This document shows, in pieces, positions 1-7,842 of a DNA stretch of 20,797 bases. Source of the DNA: an uncultured Eubacteriales bacterium. Its GTDB lineage: Bacteria > Bacillota > Clostridia > Oscillospirales > CAG-272. The notes below the pieces were generated by a model. The model had not been told where the DNA came from and did not search any database. It worked only from the letters and a program-made list of their open reading frames with translations. Position numbers and translations under genes: made by a program. Position 1 is the first letter of the stretch; the number at the start of each line of letters is the position of its first letter. The DNA is taken from NCBI GenBank assembly GCA_934489945.1, contig CAKSSY010000031.1, forward strand, positions 1 to 20,797, given 5' to 3'.

Positions 1-183
1 GCGCAAGCCCGAGAAGAATTGCCTGCAATTCTTCTCTGTGGCTATTATACCATGAAGCAAAAATGCTTGCTCGCAAGAGCATTTTTGCGAAGCCGTCAAT
101 GCCACAGCCGTGTCCGTGGACACGGGGAGGGCGCAAGCCCGTGAAGAATTGCAACGCAATTCTTTCTGTGGATATTATACCAC
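1..183. repeat. Pair of palindromic intergenic repeats with extra hairpins
   Basis: Two near-identical copies of a roughly 52-base unit lie at 1-52 and 131-182. Each begins GCGCAAGCCCG, contains the inverted repeat GAAGAATTGC/GCAATTCTT, and ends CTGTGG-TATTATACCA. The first copy makes a perfect 12-base stem with a 2-base loop (11-36); the second has a 3-base loop and one extra T. In copy 2 the start reads GGGC-GCAA-GCCC (129-140), a small stem closed by a GNRA-type loop; copy 1 is cut by the window edge. Between the copies are two more perfect stems: AAAAATGCT/AGCATTTTT (about 60-85) and CCGTGTCC/GGACACGG (about 108-125). No protein fits this stretch. It looks like a genome-wide palindromic repeat family, but copy number elsewhere cannot be seen here. 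Confidence 0.75.
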
Positions 184-254
184 AAAAAACAACAAAAAAA
201 GCAATAAAATGCAAAATATTTTTTAACGACAGCAATACACCCCCAAGTATTCAC

Positions 255-283
255 TCGTCACCATCAACATTTAACAGTATAAT
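255..283 (+). promoter_or_regulatory. Possible distal promoter for the exporter leader
   Basis: TCGTCA at 255-260 and TATAAT at 278-283 are 17 bases apart. The -10 is perfect; the -35 matches TTGACA at four of six positions. Transcription would start near 290 and give a leader of about 220 bases in front of the ABC exporter genes. This is a sequence match only. Confidence 0.4.
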
Positions 284-299
284 TGATAGTTTGGAAAGA

Positions 300-350
300 A
301 TGTCTCTTGAGTATGTTTTGGGACAAAACGCTATCATACGACATCTCTGA
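300..350 (+). CDS. Possible 16-residue leader peptide upstream of the ABC exporter
   Basis: A short frame runs ATG 300 to TGA 350 and reads MSLEYVLGQNAIIRHL. It would lie about 10 bases after the transcription start predicted from the 255-283 promoter. The only ribosome-binding candidate is GGAAAG, which ends just before the ATG and is closer than ideal, so translation is uncertain. Its codons cover the 5' arm of an inverted repeat (303-311 with 362-370), the geometry expected of a translated leader that controls RNA folding. Some Bacillus multidrug ABC exporter operons such as bmrCD are known to use a translated leader; whether this is one is inference. Confidence 0.2.
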   Translation: MSLEYVLGQNAIIRHL

Positions 351-445
351 CGAGAAGCGATCTCAAGAGAAAATGAAAAATCAATATTTTTTACTCCTCT
401 TTTGTCAGAAACGCCAAAATTCGACATGAAAATTCGGCTTTTTTG
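303..445 (+). promoter_or_regulatory. Structured leader region with possible attenuator
   Basis: Nested inverted repeats are visible: TCTCTTGAG (303-311) with CTCAAGAGA (362-370), GTATG (311-315) with CATAC (335-339), GTTTTG (315-320) with CAAAAC (324-329), and TCTC (344-347) with GAGA (352-355). Together they could fold as a branched RNA closed by a 9-base stem. Downstream, GCC (413-415) and GGC (436-438) bracket a weak imperfect stem followed directly by six T (439-444), which could act as a terminator before the second promoter. A further T6 is at 387-392. The remaining sequence from 184 to 513 contains no convincing gene. Confidence 0.3.
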
Positions 446-468
446 CCATATGAAAATGATCCGATTTG

Positions 469-477
469 TGATACAAT
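469..477 (+). promoter_or_regulatory. Proximal extended -10 promoter of the exporter operon
   Basis: TGA-TACAAT at 469-477 fits an extended -10 element (TGn followed by TATAAT-like). No good -35 lies 17 bases upstream (TATGAA at 449-454), which is tolerated by extended -10 promoters. Transcription would start near 484, leaving a 30-base leader with the GGAGG ribosome site at about 500-504. Confidence 0.45.
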
Positions 478-513
478 AGACAAAAATCAGCCGGGAATCG
501 GAGGTTTCGATTT

Positions 514-2268
514 ATGTGGTTTTCTTTGCGTTTTGCATGGGAGAAACTAAAGGGGCGAAGATGGATGGTTGTCGTGGGATGTATCGTATCATCGGTAGCA
601 TCCGGCATGGCGGTCATTACACCGATTCTCTCAAAATCTCTTATCGACGATGCTATCCTCGGAAAAAACAATGACCTTTTTTTGCATCTTCTTGTTATGA
701 TGTGTGCCGTGGTTTTCGGACGCACGGTGTTGCTTTTCCTCAGAAAACTCCTTTTTGAGCTATCCACGCAGATGATGGTAACGAACATCCGTGTTTCCAT
801 ATTTGACAATATCCAACACCAGGAAATGCGTTTCTTTGACAAGGTAAGAACCGGTGATCTGATTACACGTTCCAACGCCGATGTCAATCATGTGAGACAT
901 TTTATAGCATATACCTTGTATGTAATTGTAGAAACCACCATTCTTTTTATCGCTCCGATTTTCGCGCTCGGACGCGTCAATCTGACACTGACACTTGTAC
1001 TTGTCGCCGTCGTTCCGATTCTGTGTCTTGCCTCCTATCTGTATTCCAAAAAGGTCGGAAGCATCTATCGAAATATCCGCCAGAGCTTTGCTCAGTTGAA
1101 CAACACAGCACAGGAAAATATTGAGGGGAACCGCGTAGTCAAGGCTTTTGCCCGCGAAGAATTTGAAATGGAAAAATTCGCAAAAGTCAGCCGCGAATAC
1201 CGGGACAACAATCTGCAAGCGGCATATGAAAGACAGAAGTTGGTTCCAGTCATGGATTTTCTGGCAAATAGTCTTACCTTTCTCACTCTCCTCATCGGCG
1301 GTATACTGGTAATCCGCGACAGACTGACACTCGGTGAACTGACCATGTTCACGCAATTGACATGGGCTCTCGCTCTCCCGATGAAACAAATGAATGTCAT
1401 CCTGAACAATTATCAGAATTTCATCACCTCTTCTGCCAAAATCATTGAACTTTGTGAGGCAAGTCCGCTTATTTCGGATCGCCATGATGCAATTGCCGAT
1501 TCAAAACCATTGAAAGGAAAGATTGAATTCCGGAATGTTTCCTTTTCTTATGAAAAGGGAAAGAAAATTCTTGATAACATTTCCTTTGTAATCCATCCGG
1601 GAGAGACCTTCGCCATTATGGGACCGACCGGTTCCGGAAAAACCACACTCATCAATCTGATTGCACGTTTTTACGATGCAACCGAGGGTAAGATCCTACT
1701 CGACGATGTGGACATCAGAATGAAAAAACTATCGGATGTTCACCACTCGGTCTCTATTGCAACACAAGATGTCTTTTTGTTCTCTGACACAGTCGACGGC
1801 AACATTGCCTACAGCAATCCGGAGCTTTCGGAGGAAAAAGTCCATACATATGCGACCCTTGCTGTGGCAGATGGTTTTATTCGCCGCATGGAAGAATCTT
1901 ATGACACCATTATCGGTGAGAGAGGGGTCGGAATCTCCGGTGGACAACGACAGAGATTGGCACTCGCCAGAGCACTTGCCGAAGAGGCACCGATTCTGGT
2001 GTTGGACGACACAACCTCAGCCGTAGATATGGAAACCGAAAAAACAATTCAGGAGAATTTGGCATCTCTGCCAACCGCTTGTACAAAAATTATGATTGCA
2101 CAGCGAATTTCCTCAGTGTCAACCGCCGACAGAATCATGATCATTGAAAACGGAAAAATTCAGATCGGAACCCACGAGGAACTTGCCCGCACCAACCGAT
2201 ACTATCGCGGCATCTGTGAGTTACAGGACATCGGAGGACTTCCCGCTTTTGAAGGAGGTGAGAGATAA
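514..2268 (+). CDS. ABC exporter subunit with degenerate ATPase site (heterodimer partner 1)
   Basis: This 584-residue protein is a half-size ABC exporter: an N-terminal six-helix membrane domain (about residues 1-310) fused to a C-terminal ATPase domain. It shows Walker A GPTGSGKTT at 370-378 and an intact signature ISGGQ at 474-478. The Walker B motif reads VLDD, with Asp499 in place of the catalytic Glu, and the switch His is replaced by Gln530. This is the pattern of the degenerate half of heterodimeric exporters such as TM287/288, LmrCD and BmrCD. The start at 514 is supported by GGAGG nine bases upstream. The stop overlaps the start of the next subunit by one base (TAATG), so the two are translationally coupled and almost certainly form one transporter. 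Export of drugs, lipids or peptides is possible; the substrate cannot be read from the sequence. Confidence 0.93.
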   Translation: MWFSLRFAWEKLKGRRWMVVVGCIVSSVASGMAVITPILSKSLIDDAILGKNNDLFLHLLVMMCAVVFGRTVLLFLRKLLFELSTQMMVTNIRVSIFDNIQHQEMRFFDKVRTGDLITRSNADVNHVRHFIAYTLYVIVETTILFIAPIFALGRVNLTLTLVLVAVVPILCLASYLYSKKVGSIYRNIRQSFAQLNNTAQENIEGNRVVKAFAREEFEMEKFAKVSREYRDNNLQAAYERQKLVPVMDFLANSLTFLTLLIGGILVIRDRLTLGELTMFTQLTWALALPMKQMNVILNNYQNFITSSAKIIELCEASPLISDRHDAIADSKPLKGKIEFRNVSFSYEKGKKILDNISFVIHPGETFAIMGPTGSGKTTLINLIARFYDATEGKILLDDVDIRMKKLSDVHHSVSIATQDVFLFSDTVDGNIAYSNPELSEEKVHTYATLAVADGFIRRMEESYDTIIGERGVGISGGQRQRLALARALAEEAPILVLDDTTSAVDMETEKTIQENLASLPTACTKIMIAQRISSVSTADRIMIIENGKIQIGTHEELARTNRYYRGICELQDIGGLPAFEGGER

Positions 2269-4052
2269 TGGCAAGAAACAAATACAATGTGGATGAAGGG
2301 CTTTCCCGCCATTTGGATTTTTCACGTCTGAAGCGAGCCTTTCACTATATCAAGCCCTATCGGAAGTCGATGTTCCTTGCGTTTTTCATCTCCACCGCAA
2401 GTTCAGTTTGTACTTTGCTCATTCCGCTTTTCATGAAACAGGCAATTGATGTTGCCATGCCGGAAAAAAACATGGGGCTTTTGGTTCGTCTGTCCTTGTT
2501 CACCCTTTTAGTCATTATTGCCGGTGCAATTCTGAATGGTCTCAGAGGTCTTATTATGTCTCGTGTGGGGCAAAATATAATCTATACAATCCGTGCAGAT
2601 TTGTTTGAACACCTGCAAAAGTTGCCTTTTTCCTATTACGACAGCCGCCCTCACGGCAAAATTCTCGTCCGCGTTGTCAATTATGTCAACAACGTTTCCG
2701 AAACACTGACAAACGGGATTATTGATGCCGTCATTGATATTATCAATATTGTTTTCATCGCCGTGTTTATGTTTATCCTCGACCCCACTTTGGCTTTGAT
2801 CGTTCTTGTCGGACTTCCCTTCTTGCTGGCTTTTGTCTTCCTTATTAAAAACAAACAAAAAGATGCCCACATGAAATCCAATAACAAAAACTCCAACCTG
2901 ACCGCCTATACTTGTGAAAATATTCTCGGCGTCAAGGTTGTAGAGATTTTTGACCGACAGGAAAAAAACCTTGAGATTTTCAAAGATCTGAACGCTCAAT
3001 ACCGTCGCGCATGGTACAAACAAGCCACAATGTCGGTTCTTCCTTCCCTTGTAACCGAAAATCTGAAACGTTGGGTTATCTGTCTGGTATACATCGGTGG
3101 CGTACTTTGGATTACCCCCGCCGTTTCGATCGGTGTCCTGACCGGCATGACTTCTTACGCGTCGAAATTTTGGGACCCCATCATCTCCCTTGCCAATATC
3201 TACAACGAATTCCTGACTTCGGCATCTTATCTGGAACGTATTTTCCAAACAATGGACGAACCAATCGACATTTCAGACGGAGAAAACGCCAAGCCACTCC
3301 CCAATATAAAGGGCGATGTGGAATTTAATAATGTTAGTTTCGCTTATGAGAAGGACATCCGGATTCTGAAAAATGTTTCTTTTCGGGCAAAACCGGGAGA
3401 ATCCATCGCGCTGGTCGGACCGACCGGTGCCGGAAAATCTACCATCGTCAACCTCATCAGTCGCTTTTATAATGTGACGGAAGGCGAGCTTCGGATCGAT
3501 GGTGTAAACATTAACGATATTACGATTCATTCCCTTAGGTCACAAATGGGCATTATGTTGCAAGACAGTTTCATCTTTTCCGGAACCATTGAAGATAATG
3601 TCCGTTACGGAAGACTGGACGCTACGTCCGAGGAAATCCGTGCAGCCTGCCGTGCCGTTCATGCCGACAGTTTTATCGAAACCTTTCCGGAAGGATACCA
3701 AACCCAGGTCAGCGAAGGCGGCGGTATGTTGTCACAGGGACAAAAACAGTTGATTGCTTTTGCAAGAACCATGCTCAGCAATCCCGCAGTGCTGATTCTC
3801 GACGAAGCAACCTCATCCATTGATGCACAGACTGAACGCTACTTACAAATCGGCATCGAAAAATTATTGCGTGGCAGAACCTCGTTCATTATCGCACATC
3901 GTCTCTCTACCATAAAAAATTGTGACAGAATCCTGTTCATTGACGGCGGACGGATTGTCGAAGCGGGAACGCACGACGAATTGATGGCAAAGCACGGAGC
4001 CTACTATCGATTGTGTTCCGCTCACAGCAGTATGCCTTCCGAAAAGAAATGA
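2268..4052 (+). CDS. ABC exporter subunit with catalytic ATPase site (heterodimer partner 2)
   Basis: This 594-residue half-transporter has a membrane domain (about residues 1-330) and a C-terminal ATPase domain. It shows Walker A GPTGAGKST at 384-392, a full Walker B ILDEATSS with catalytic Glu513, and switch His544. Its own signature is altered to LSQGQ (488-492), with Gln490 where Gly is usual. In the dimer, each site uses Walker motifs of one subunit and the signature of the other. The intact site therefore combines this subunit's Glu513/His544 with ISGGQ of partner 1, and the degenerate site combines Asp499/Gln530 of partner 1 with this LSQGQ. The AGGAGG ribosome site lies in the last codons of the first gene. 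No clear terminator follows; 4053-4171 contains only a weak 5-base inverted repeat (AACGA/TCGTT). Confidence 0.93.
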   Translation: MARNKYNVDEGLSRHLDFSRLKRAFHYIKPYRKSMFLAFFISTASSVCTLLIPLFMKQAIDVAMPEKNMGLLVRLSLFTLLVIIAGAILNGLRGLIMSRVGQNIIYTIRADLFEHLQKLPFSYYDSRPHGKILVRVVNYVNNVSETLTNGIIDAVIDIINIVFIAVFMFILDPTLALIVLVGLPFLLAFVFLIKNKQKDAHMKSNNKNSNLTAYTCENILGVKVVEIFDRQEKNLEIFKDLNAQYRRAWYKQATMSVLPSLVTENLKRWVICLVYIGGVLWITPAVSIGVLTGMTSYASKFWDPIISLANIYNEFLTSASYLERIFQTMDEPIDISDGENAKPLPNIKGDVEFNNVSFAYEKDIRILKNVSFRAKPGESIALVGPTGAGKSTIVNLISRFYNVTEGELRIDGVNINDITIHSLRSQMGIMLQDSFIFSGTIEDNVRYGRLDATSEEIRAACRAVHADSFIETFPEGYQTQVSEGGGMLSQGQKQLIAFARTMLSNPAVLILDEATSSIDAQTERYLQIGIEKLLRGRTSFIIAHRLSTIKNCDRILFIDGGRIVEAGTHDELMAKHGAYYRLCSAHSSMPSEKK

Positions 4053-4171
4053 GAACGCCGTGTCTGACAGATTCCAATTGTTAACGACAAGGTGTTATGA
4101 TTCGTTAGATTATTCTGCCCATATTTATCCGGGAACAAAACGCAAATTTGTCAAAATGATATAAAAACAAA

Positions 4172-4200
4172 TTGACATCCACTGAAAAACATGATATAAT
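4172..4200 (+). promoter_or_regulatory. Perfect sigma-A consensus promoter
   Basis: TTGACA at 4172-4177 and TATAAT at 4195-4200 are separated by exactly 17 bases, a full match to the housekeeping consensus. Transcription should begin near 4207 and give a leader of about 34 bases before the ATG at 4241. This predicts strong, possibly constitutive expression of the secreted glycosidase-like protein unless a repressor acts here; no clear operator palindrome was seen. Confidence 0.88.
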
Positions 4201-4240
4201 AAAATATCAATTATCCGAAAGGAATTCAAAAGGAGTTTTT

Positions 4241-7200
4241 ATGAAAAAGAACAGAACCTTCCGCTCGCTCCTTGCTCTGCTTCTTACATTTCTTTTCCTT
4301 GTTTCTTCTGTCGTTGCCATTCCGGCAACCGCCGCTGAAACATCGAAGCAGGATGACCTGAAGTGGGACATTGACCTCAGCAAGGGCACGCCCATCCCCG
4401 GCACCAACGACTACACCGCCAGATTAGACAGCACGACCTCTTTGACTCAACTCAACGGTGAAAATTGTCTGAAATTTTCCCACTCCGCATTCTTTATCGA
4501 TGATACCCAAAATCAACTGGTGCAATGCGATACCTTTTATGTGGATTACAAAACCTACTTTGAATCTTTCCCTGTAGGTACCCGTGACAATCTGACATCC
4601 GACGAATATCCCATTGCCATCTTCACTTGGATTGTCGATAATAGTTATGATCGTTCAATCCGCATCGACAGCCAGGGCAATCTGTTCTATACCCGATATA
4701 CCAACTCGGCAATCGGAGCAAAACTGGAACCGAAAAAATGGTACAATTTCCGTTTTGCCATCACACCGCAATCCGGTGCGTTTGAAATTTATCTTGACGG
4801 TCAGCCGATCTTCTCCAAAACTTACAAAAACTTGGAAATTACCAAGAAATCCTCCATTCGTTTCTTCGACACCGCATATGAATATGAAGCATATGTAAAA
4901 GATATCTCCGTATATTCCAGCAATGGCTATTCCATTGAAGTCGGTGTTAATACAGAAAAAAGTGCGGATTATCTCGGTTATCAGACCACAAAGCCCGCCA
5001 ACGGAAAATTTGACATTCGTTTCCTTTCGGGGCTTGAAAAAATAAACAATTTTACACAAGCCGGTTATAATGTTTCCGTGACCACCGTCGACAACAACGG
5101 AAAAACAACGGAAACACAGGATATTTCCAACAACACCGTAATTTCCGAGAGTGTTTTGGCTGACGGAAAAAATGTGACAGCAGCCGAACTGGAAACCGGT
5201 CACCTTTCTCTCTTTACCGTCAGAGGGTTGGACAGTAATGCTTCTCTCATCAGACTTGTCATTCGTCCCTATACCATGAAAAATGATCTCCGCATTTACG
5301 GTTTGGCAACCATTCTGTTCTTCTCCGGAGACAGCGAGAATGGCTATCCCGTTCTCTCCGCCACACCGGAAGAAGGAAATGTCATCGGAGATATTCTAAC
5401 CTGCAACGATACCTTTATTCAGGCAAAATTCAGTGACAGCCCGCGCGGCAACCTTGAAACCATTGAAGTAAAAAATAACGGCAATGGTGCTGCCAACACC
5501 AGAATTGCTTATTTCCAATTTGATATTTCGGGAAAAATTCAGGATTTGCTGTTAGAACAGGAAACTATCAATTTCAGAGTACACCTGAATCAAACCCGCC
5601 AAGCTACCGATGCCGAAACGAAAAACGGCGGTATTGAAGCAAAAGTTTACGCCACGGAATCCGATTGGGATGAAAAAACACTGACTGCCAATAGTGTCTC
5701 AAAAGGAACTGCCAAAATTCTGAAAGAAGTCGGTTCCCTGTACCTCTCCGGACTCGGCTTTGTTGAGTGCGATGTCACGGAGTACGTACACGAAGCAATC
5801 CTTGACGGCAAGGACAAAATTTCCTTCCGCATTGAAAATGTAGTGGAAGACGGCAGCGGCAGTCAGACCGTCTTTGCCAGCAAAGAAAGCGGAAGTACAA
5901 AAGCGGCAAATCTTTCTATTCCTTCCACAACAGATGCCGTAACTTTCAAACATGAACTGAATTTGGTGAAATCCTTCAACTACGGTTATGAGCCGTGGGG
6001 CTACGCCGAACAGATCGTTGCCGCTTGGATGAACGGCGGCAAGGATGCCGTTTACGCAGCAGACAATAATGAAGTGTTTGAACTTACGCCTGTGGATATT
6101 ACTTCCCCGAGCGGAGCACACACCGTTCTTACTCCCGGCAGAAGCACAGGAAATCCGCCTTCCGGAATATATAAAGACCAGTATGCCCGTACCATTGATT
6201 CTCTGATTCAAAACGGCTACAAGGAAGTTACATCGGAAGAAGCATGCCGGTACGATATTTACGGTGGAATTACCAACTCGACGATCAAAGGAGACATTAC
6301 CGGTTTCTTCCACGTCGAAAAAATCAACAATCGCTTCTACATAATTGATCCCATCGGCAACCCCTTCTTCGCGGTTGGCGTAAACGCGCTGTCCAGCGGT
6401 GATTCTCAAAATCAAAAAGATGCTGTTCTCGCAAAATACGGCAGCGCAGAAGAATACTGGACCACCATTACAAAATCCCTCAGAGAAATCGGAGTCAATA
6501 CTGCCACAGGTGCTTTTACATCCTATTCCGAAACTGCTACTCCGATCAACGGAATCAGCGGTGTCAGCGGAATCGGTAGCTATATGAGCAGCTTGGGACT
6601 CAGCACATCCACCGGAGGATCGTCCGCATTTGCCCATAACAACACCATGAATGTCTTTGACCCGGACTTCATCACCTATGTAGATGGTGTCAACTCGGCA
6701 AGGCTCACCCAAAATGCAGATAACGACAGGATTATCGGATATACTTCCGATAACGAATTGCCGAAAAACAAGGATATGCTTCTGCGTTATCTGACTCTGG
6801 ATCCTTCCATTGGTTTCAACGCTTTCTCCTATGCCACTGCATGGACATGGCTTTCCGCAAAAACCGGAAAAATCAATCCTTCTCTTGAAGATGCCAAACC
6901 CGAATATTATGAAGAATTCAAGGCATTTGTGTTTTCCAGACTGTTTGAAACGGTTGCCAACGTCATCGAAAAATATGATCCCAATCATATGTATATCGGT
7001 ACCCGTGCTGATTCTACCAACAAAACCAGTGAAGGATATCTTCGTGCCGCAGGTAAATACTGCGATTTGTTGACAATCAATATGTATGATGGTATGGAAC
7101 CCTCTGTCTCAACAATGGCTACCATTTACCGTTATTCCGGAAAACCCTTTATCGTGACCGAATTTTACGCAAAAGCCGAAGATGCCTATGATATGAACGG

Positions 7201-7630
7201 TCAGCTTCTTGCAAATCAACAGAATGCTGGTTGGTTGGTCAAGACACAGCAGGATCGCGCAAACTATTATGAAAACTATACCCTGCTCCTTTTGGAGTCC
7301 AAATATTGCCTTGGTTGGGTTTGGTATCGTTTCCGCGACAATGACCAGTCACTTTACACCAATGACGGCGGCAAAACCATTCTCCGTGTATGGGAAAAGG
7401 GCGACAGATACGAAGTCAAGAGCTATATCGACCAAAACGGAAATATCATCCCCGCATCCGGTACTGAGGTTAAGTATTACAACGGAGAGGTAGACACCTC
7501 CAATCTCGGTTCCAATAAAGGTATCGTCAATAACAAAACGGAATTCTATGCACCGGTCTGCAACTCCATTTCACGAGTGAATGCCAACCTTCTTAAACTG
7601 ATTCAATATTTCGATACCATCCACAAATAA
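4241..7630 (+). CDS. Secreted modular agarase-like (clan GH-A) glycoside hydrolase
   Basis: The 1129-residue protein starts at ATG 4241, five bases after AAGGAG (4230-4235). A longer in-frame TTG start at 4172 is rejected because it lies inside the -35 box. Residues 1-33 form a signal peptide: basic MKKNRTFR, a long hydrophobic core, then a small-residue cleavage region ending near ATAA. Residues about 35-240 look like a beta-sandwich of the LamG/concanavalin kind. About 385-565 resembles the CBM96/DNRLRE carbohydrate-binding domain (TRIAYFQFDIS, CDVTEYV, FASKESG). The C-terminal part (about 630-1080) resembles GH50/GH86-type barrels, with GFFHVEKINNRFYIIDPIG before the barrel. Glu839 in SDNEL and Glu974 in VTEFY fit the acid/base and nucleophile of clan GH-A. 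No sortase motif, dockerin or surface-layer domain is visible, so it is probably released. The true substrate is unknown; agar is only suggested by family resemblance. Confidence 0.75.
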   Translation: MKKNRTFRSLLALLLTFLFLVSSVVAIPATAAETSKQDDLKWDIDLSKGTPIPGTNDYTARLDSTTSLTQLNGENCLKFSHSAFFIDDTQNQLVQCDTFYVDYKTYFESFPVGTRDNLTSDEYPIAIFTWIVDNSYDRSIRIDSQGNLFYTRYTNSAIGAKLEPKKWYNFRFAITPQSGAFEIYLDGQPIFSKTYKNLEITKKSSIRFFDTAYEYEAYVKDISVYSSNGYSIEVGVNTEKSADYLGYQTTKPANGKFDIRFLSGLEKINNFTQAGYNVSVTTVDNNGKTTETQDISNNTVISESVLADGKNVTAAELETGHLSLFTVRGLDSNASLIRLVIRPYTMKNDLRIYGLATILFFSGDSENGYPVLSATPEEGNVIGDILTCNDTFIQAKFSDSPRGNLETIEVKNNGNGAANTRIAYFQFDISGKIQDLLLEQETINFRVHLNQTRQATDAETKNGGIEAKVYATESDWDEKTLTANSVSKGTAKILKEVGSLYLSGLGFVECDVTEYVHEAILDGKDKISFRIENVVEDGSGSQTVFASKESGSTKAANLSIPSTTDAVTFKHELNLVKSFNYGYEPWGYAEQIVAAWMNGGKDAVYAADNNEVFELTPVDITSPSGAHTVLTPGRSTGNPPSGIYKDQYARTIDSLIQNGYKEVTSEEACRYDIYGGITNSTIKGDITGFFHVEKINNRFYIIDPIGNPFFAVGVNALSSGDSQNQKDAVLAKYGSAEEYWTTITKSLREIGVNTATGAFTSYSETATPINGISGVSGIGSYMSSLGLSTSTGGSSAFAHNNTMNVFDPDFITYVDGVNSARLTQNADNDRIIGYTSDNELPKNKDMLLRYLTLDPSIGFNAFSYATAWTWLSAKTGKINPSLEDAKPEYYEEFKAFVFSRLFETVANVIEKYDPNHMYIGTRADSTNKTSEGYLRAAGKYCDLLTINMYDGMEPSVSTMATIYRYSGKPFIVTEFYAKAEDAYDMNGQLLANQQNAGWLVKTQQDRANYYENYTLLLLESKYCLGWVWYRFRDNDQSLYTNDGGKTILRVWEKGDRYEVKSYIDQNGNIIPASGTEVKYYNGEVDTSNLGSNKGIVNNKTEFYAPVCNSISRVNANLLKLIQYFDTIHK

Positions 7631-7637
7631 AAAATAA

Positions 7638-7713
7638 GAAGCCATCCCCTAAAGAGTTCGGCTTCAAGATGTACCCTCAAAAAGCCAAAAGGCTTTTGAG
7701 GGTACATTGTTAT
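7638..7713 (+). terminator. Long hairpin terminator after the glycosidase gene
   Basis: A 17-18 base stem (7669-7686 with 7691-7707, one bulged A, AAAA loop) follows the stop codon by 38 bases and is followed by the T-rich TGTTATTTTGTC. A shorter stem GAAGCC/GGCTTC (7638-7643 with 7660-7665) precedes it. It lies between convergent genes and can serve the plus-strand gene. The long stem with its GTACCCTC ends also looks like a small inserted palindrome. Confidence 0.7.
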
Positions 7714-7748
7714 TTTGTCAATCATACGAGATTTTCCATCTGAAAACC

Positions 7749-7764
7749 ACCGTGAAAACACGGT
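7749..7764 (-). terminator. Small hairpin downstream of pncB, possible weak terminator
   Basis: ACCGTG-AAAA-CACGGT is a perfect 6-base stem about 80 bases beyond the nicotinate phosphoribosyltransferase stop. On the minus strand it is followed by GGTTTTC, a poor T-run. Positions 7765-7842 hold nothing else recognisable. Confidence 0.3.
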
Positions 7765-7842
7765 TAAAACAACGTCAATAGCATCCATCGATTTGGAAAA
7801 GAATTGAGAATCCGTTATCTGTCCGATATGACATATTTCCTA

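Noticed and set aside
1..183. CRISPR array because of repeated units
   Set aside because: There are only two copies, each strongly palindromic over most of its length. The segment between them is itself built of hairpins rather than a unique spacer, and no cas genes are nearby.
63..350. Open frame of 95 codons across the left intergenic region
   Set aside because: It runs through the palindromic repeats, lacks a ribosome binding site and has no family-like sequence. Only its last 16 codons are considered, as a possible leader peptide.
303..370. Possible tRNA because of the 68-base length and closing stem
   Set aside because: There is no T-loop (GGTTC-like) sequence, no anticodon arm of proper size and no CCA end; the stems do not fit a cloverleaf.
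5699..6988. 429-codon minus-strand frame inside the glycosidase gene
   Set aside because: It is antisense to a gene with a signal peptide, promoter, ribosome site and recognisable domains. Its translation is Phe/Cys/Ile-rich and resembles nothing.
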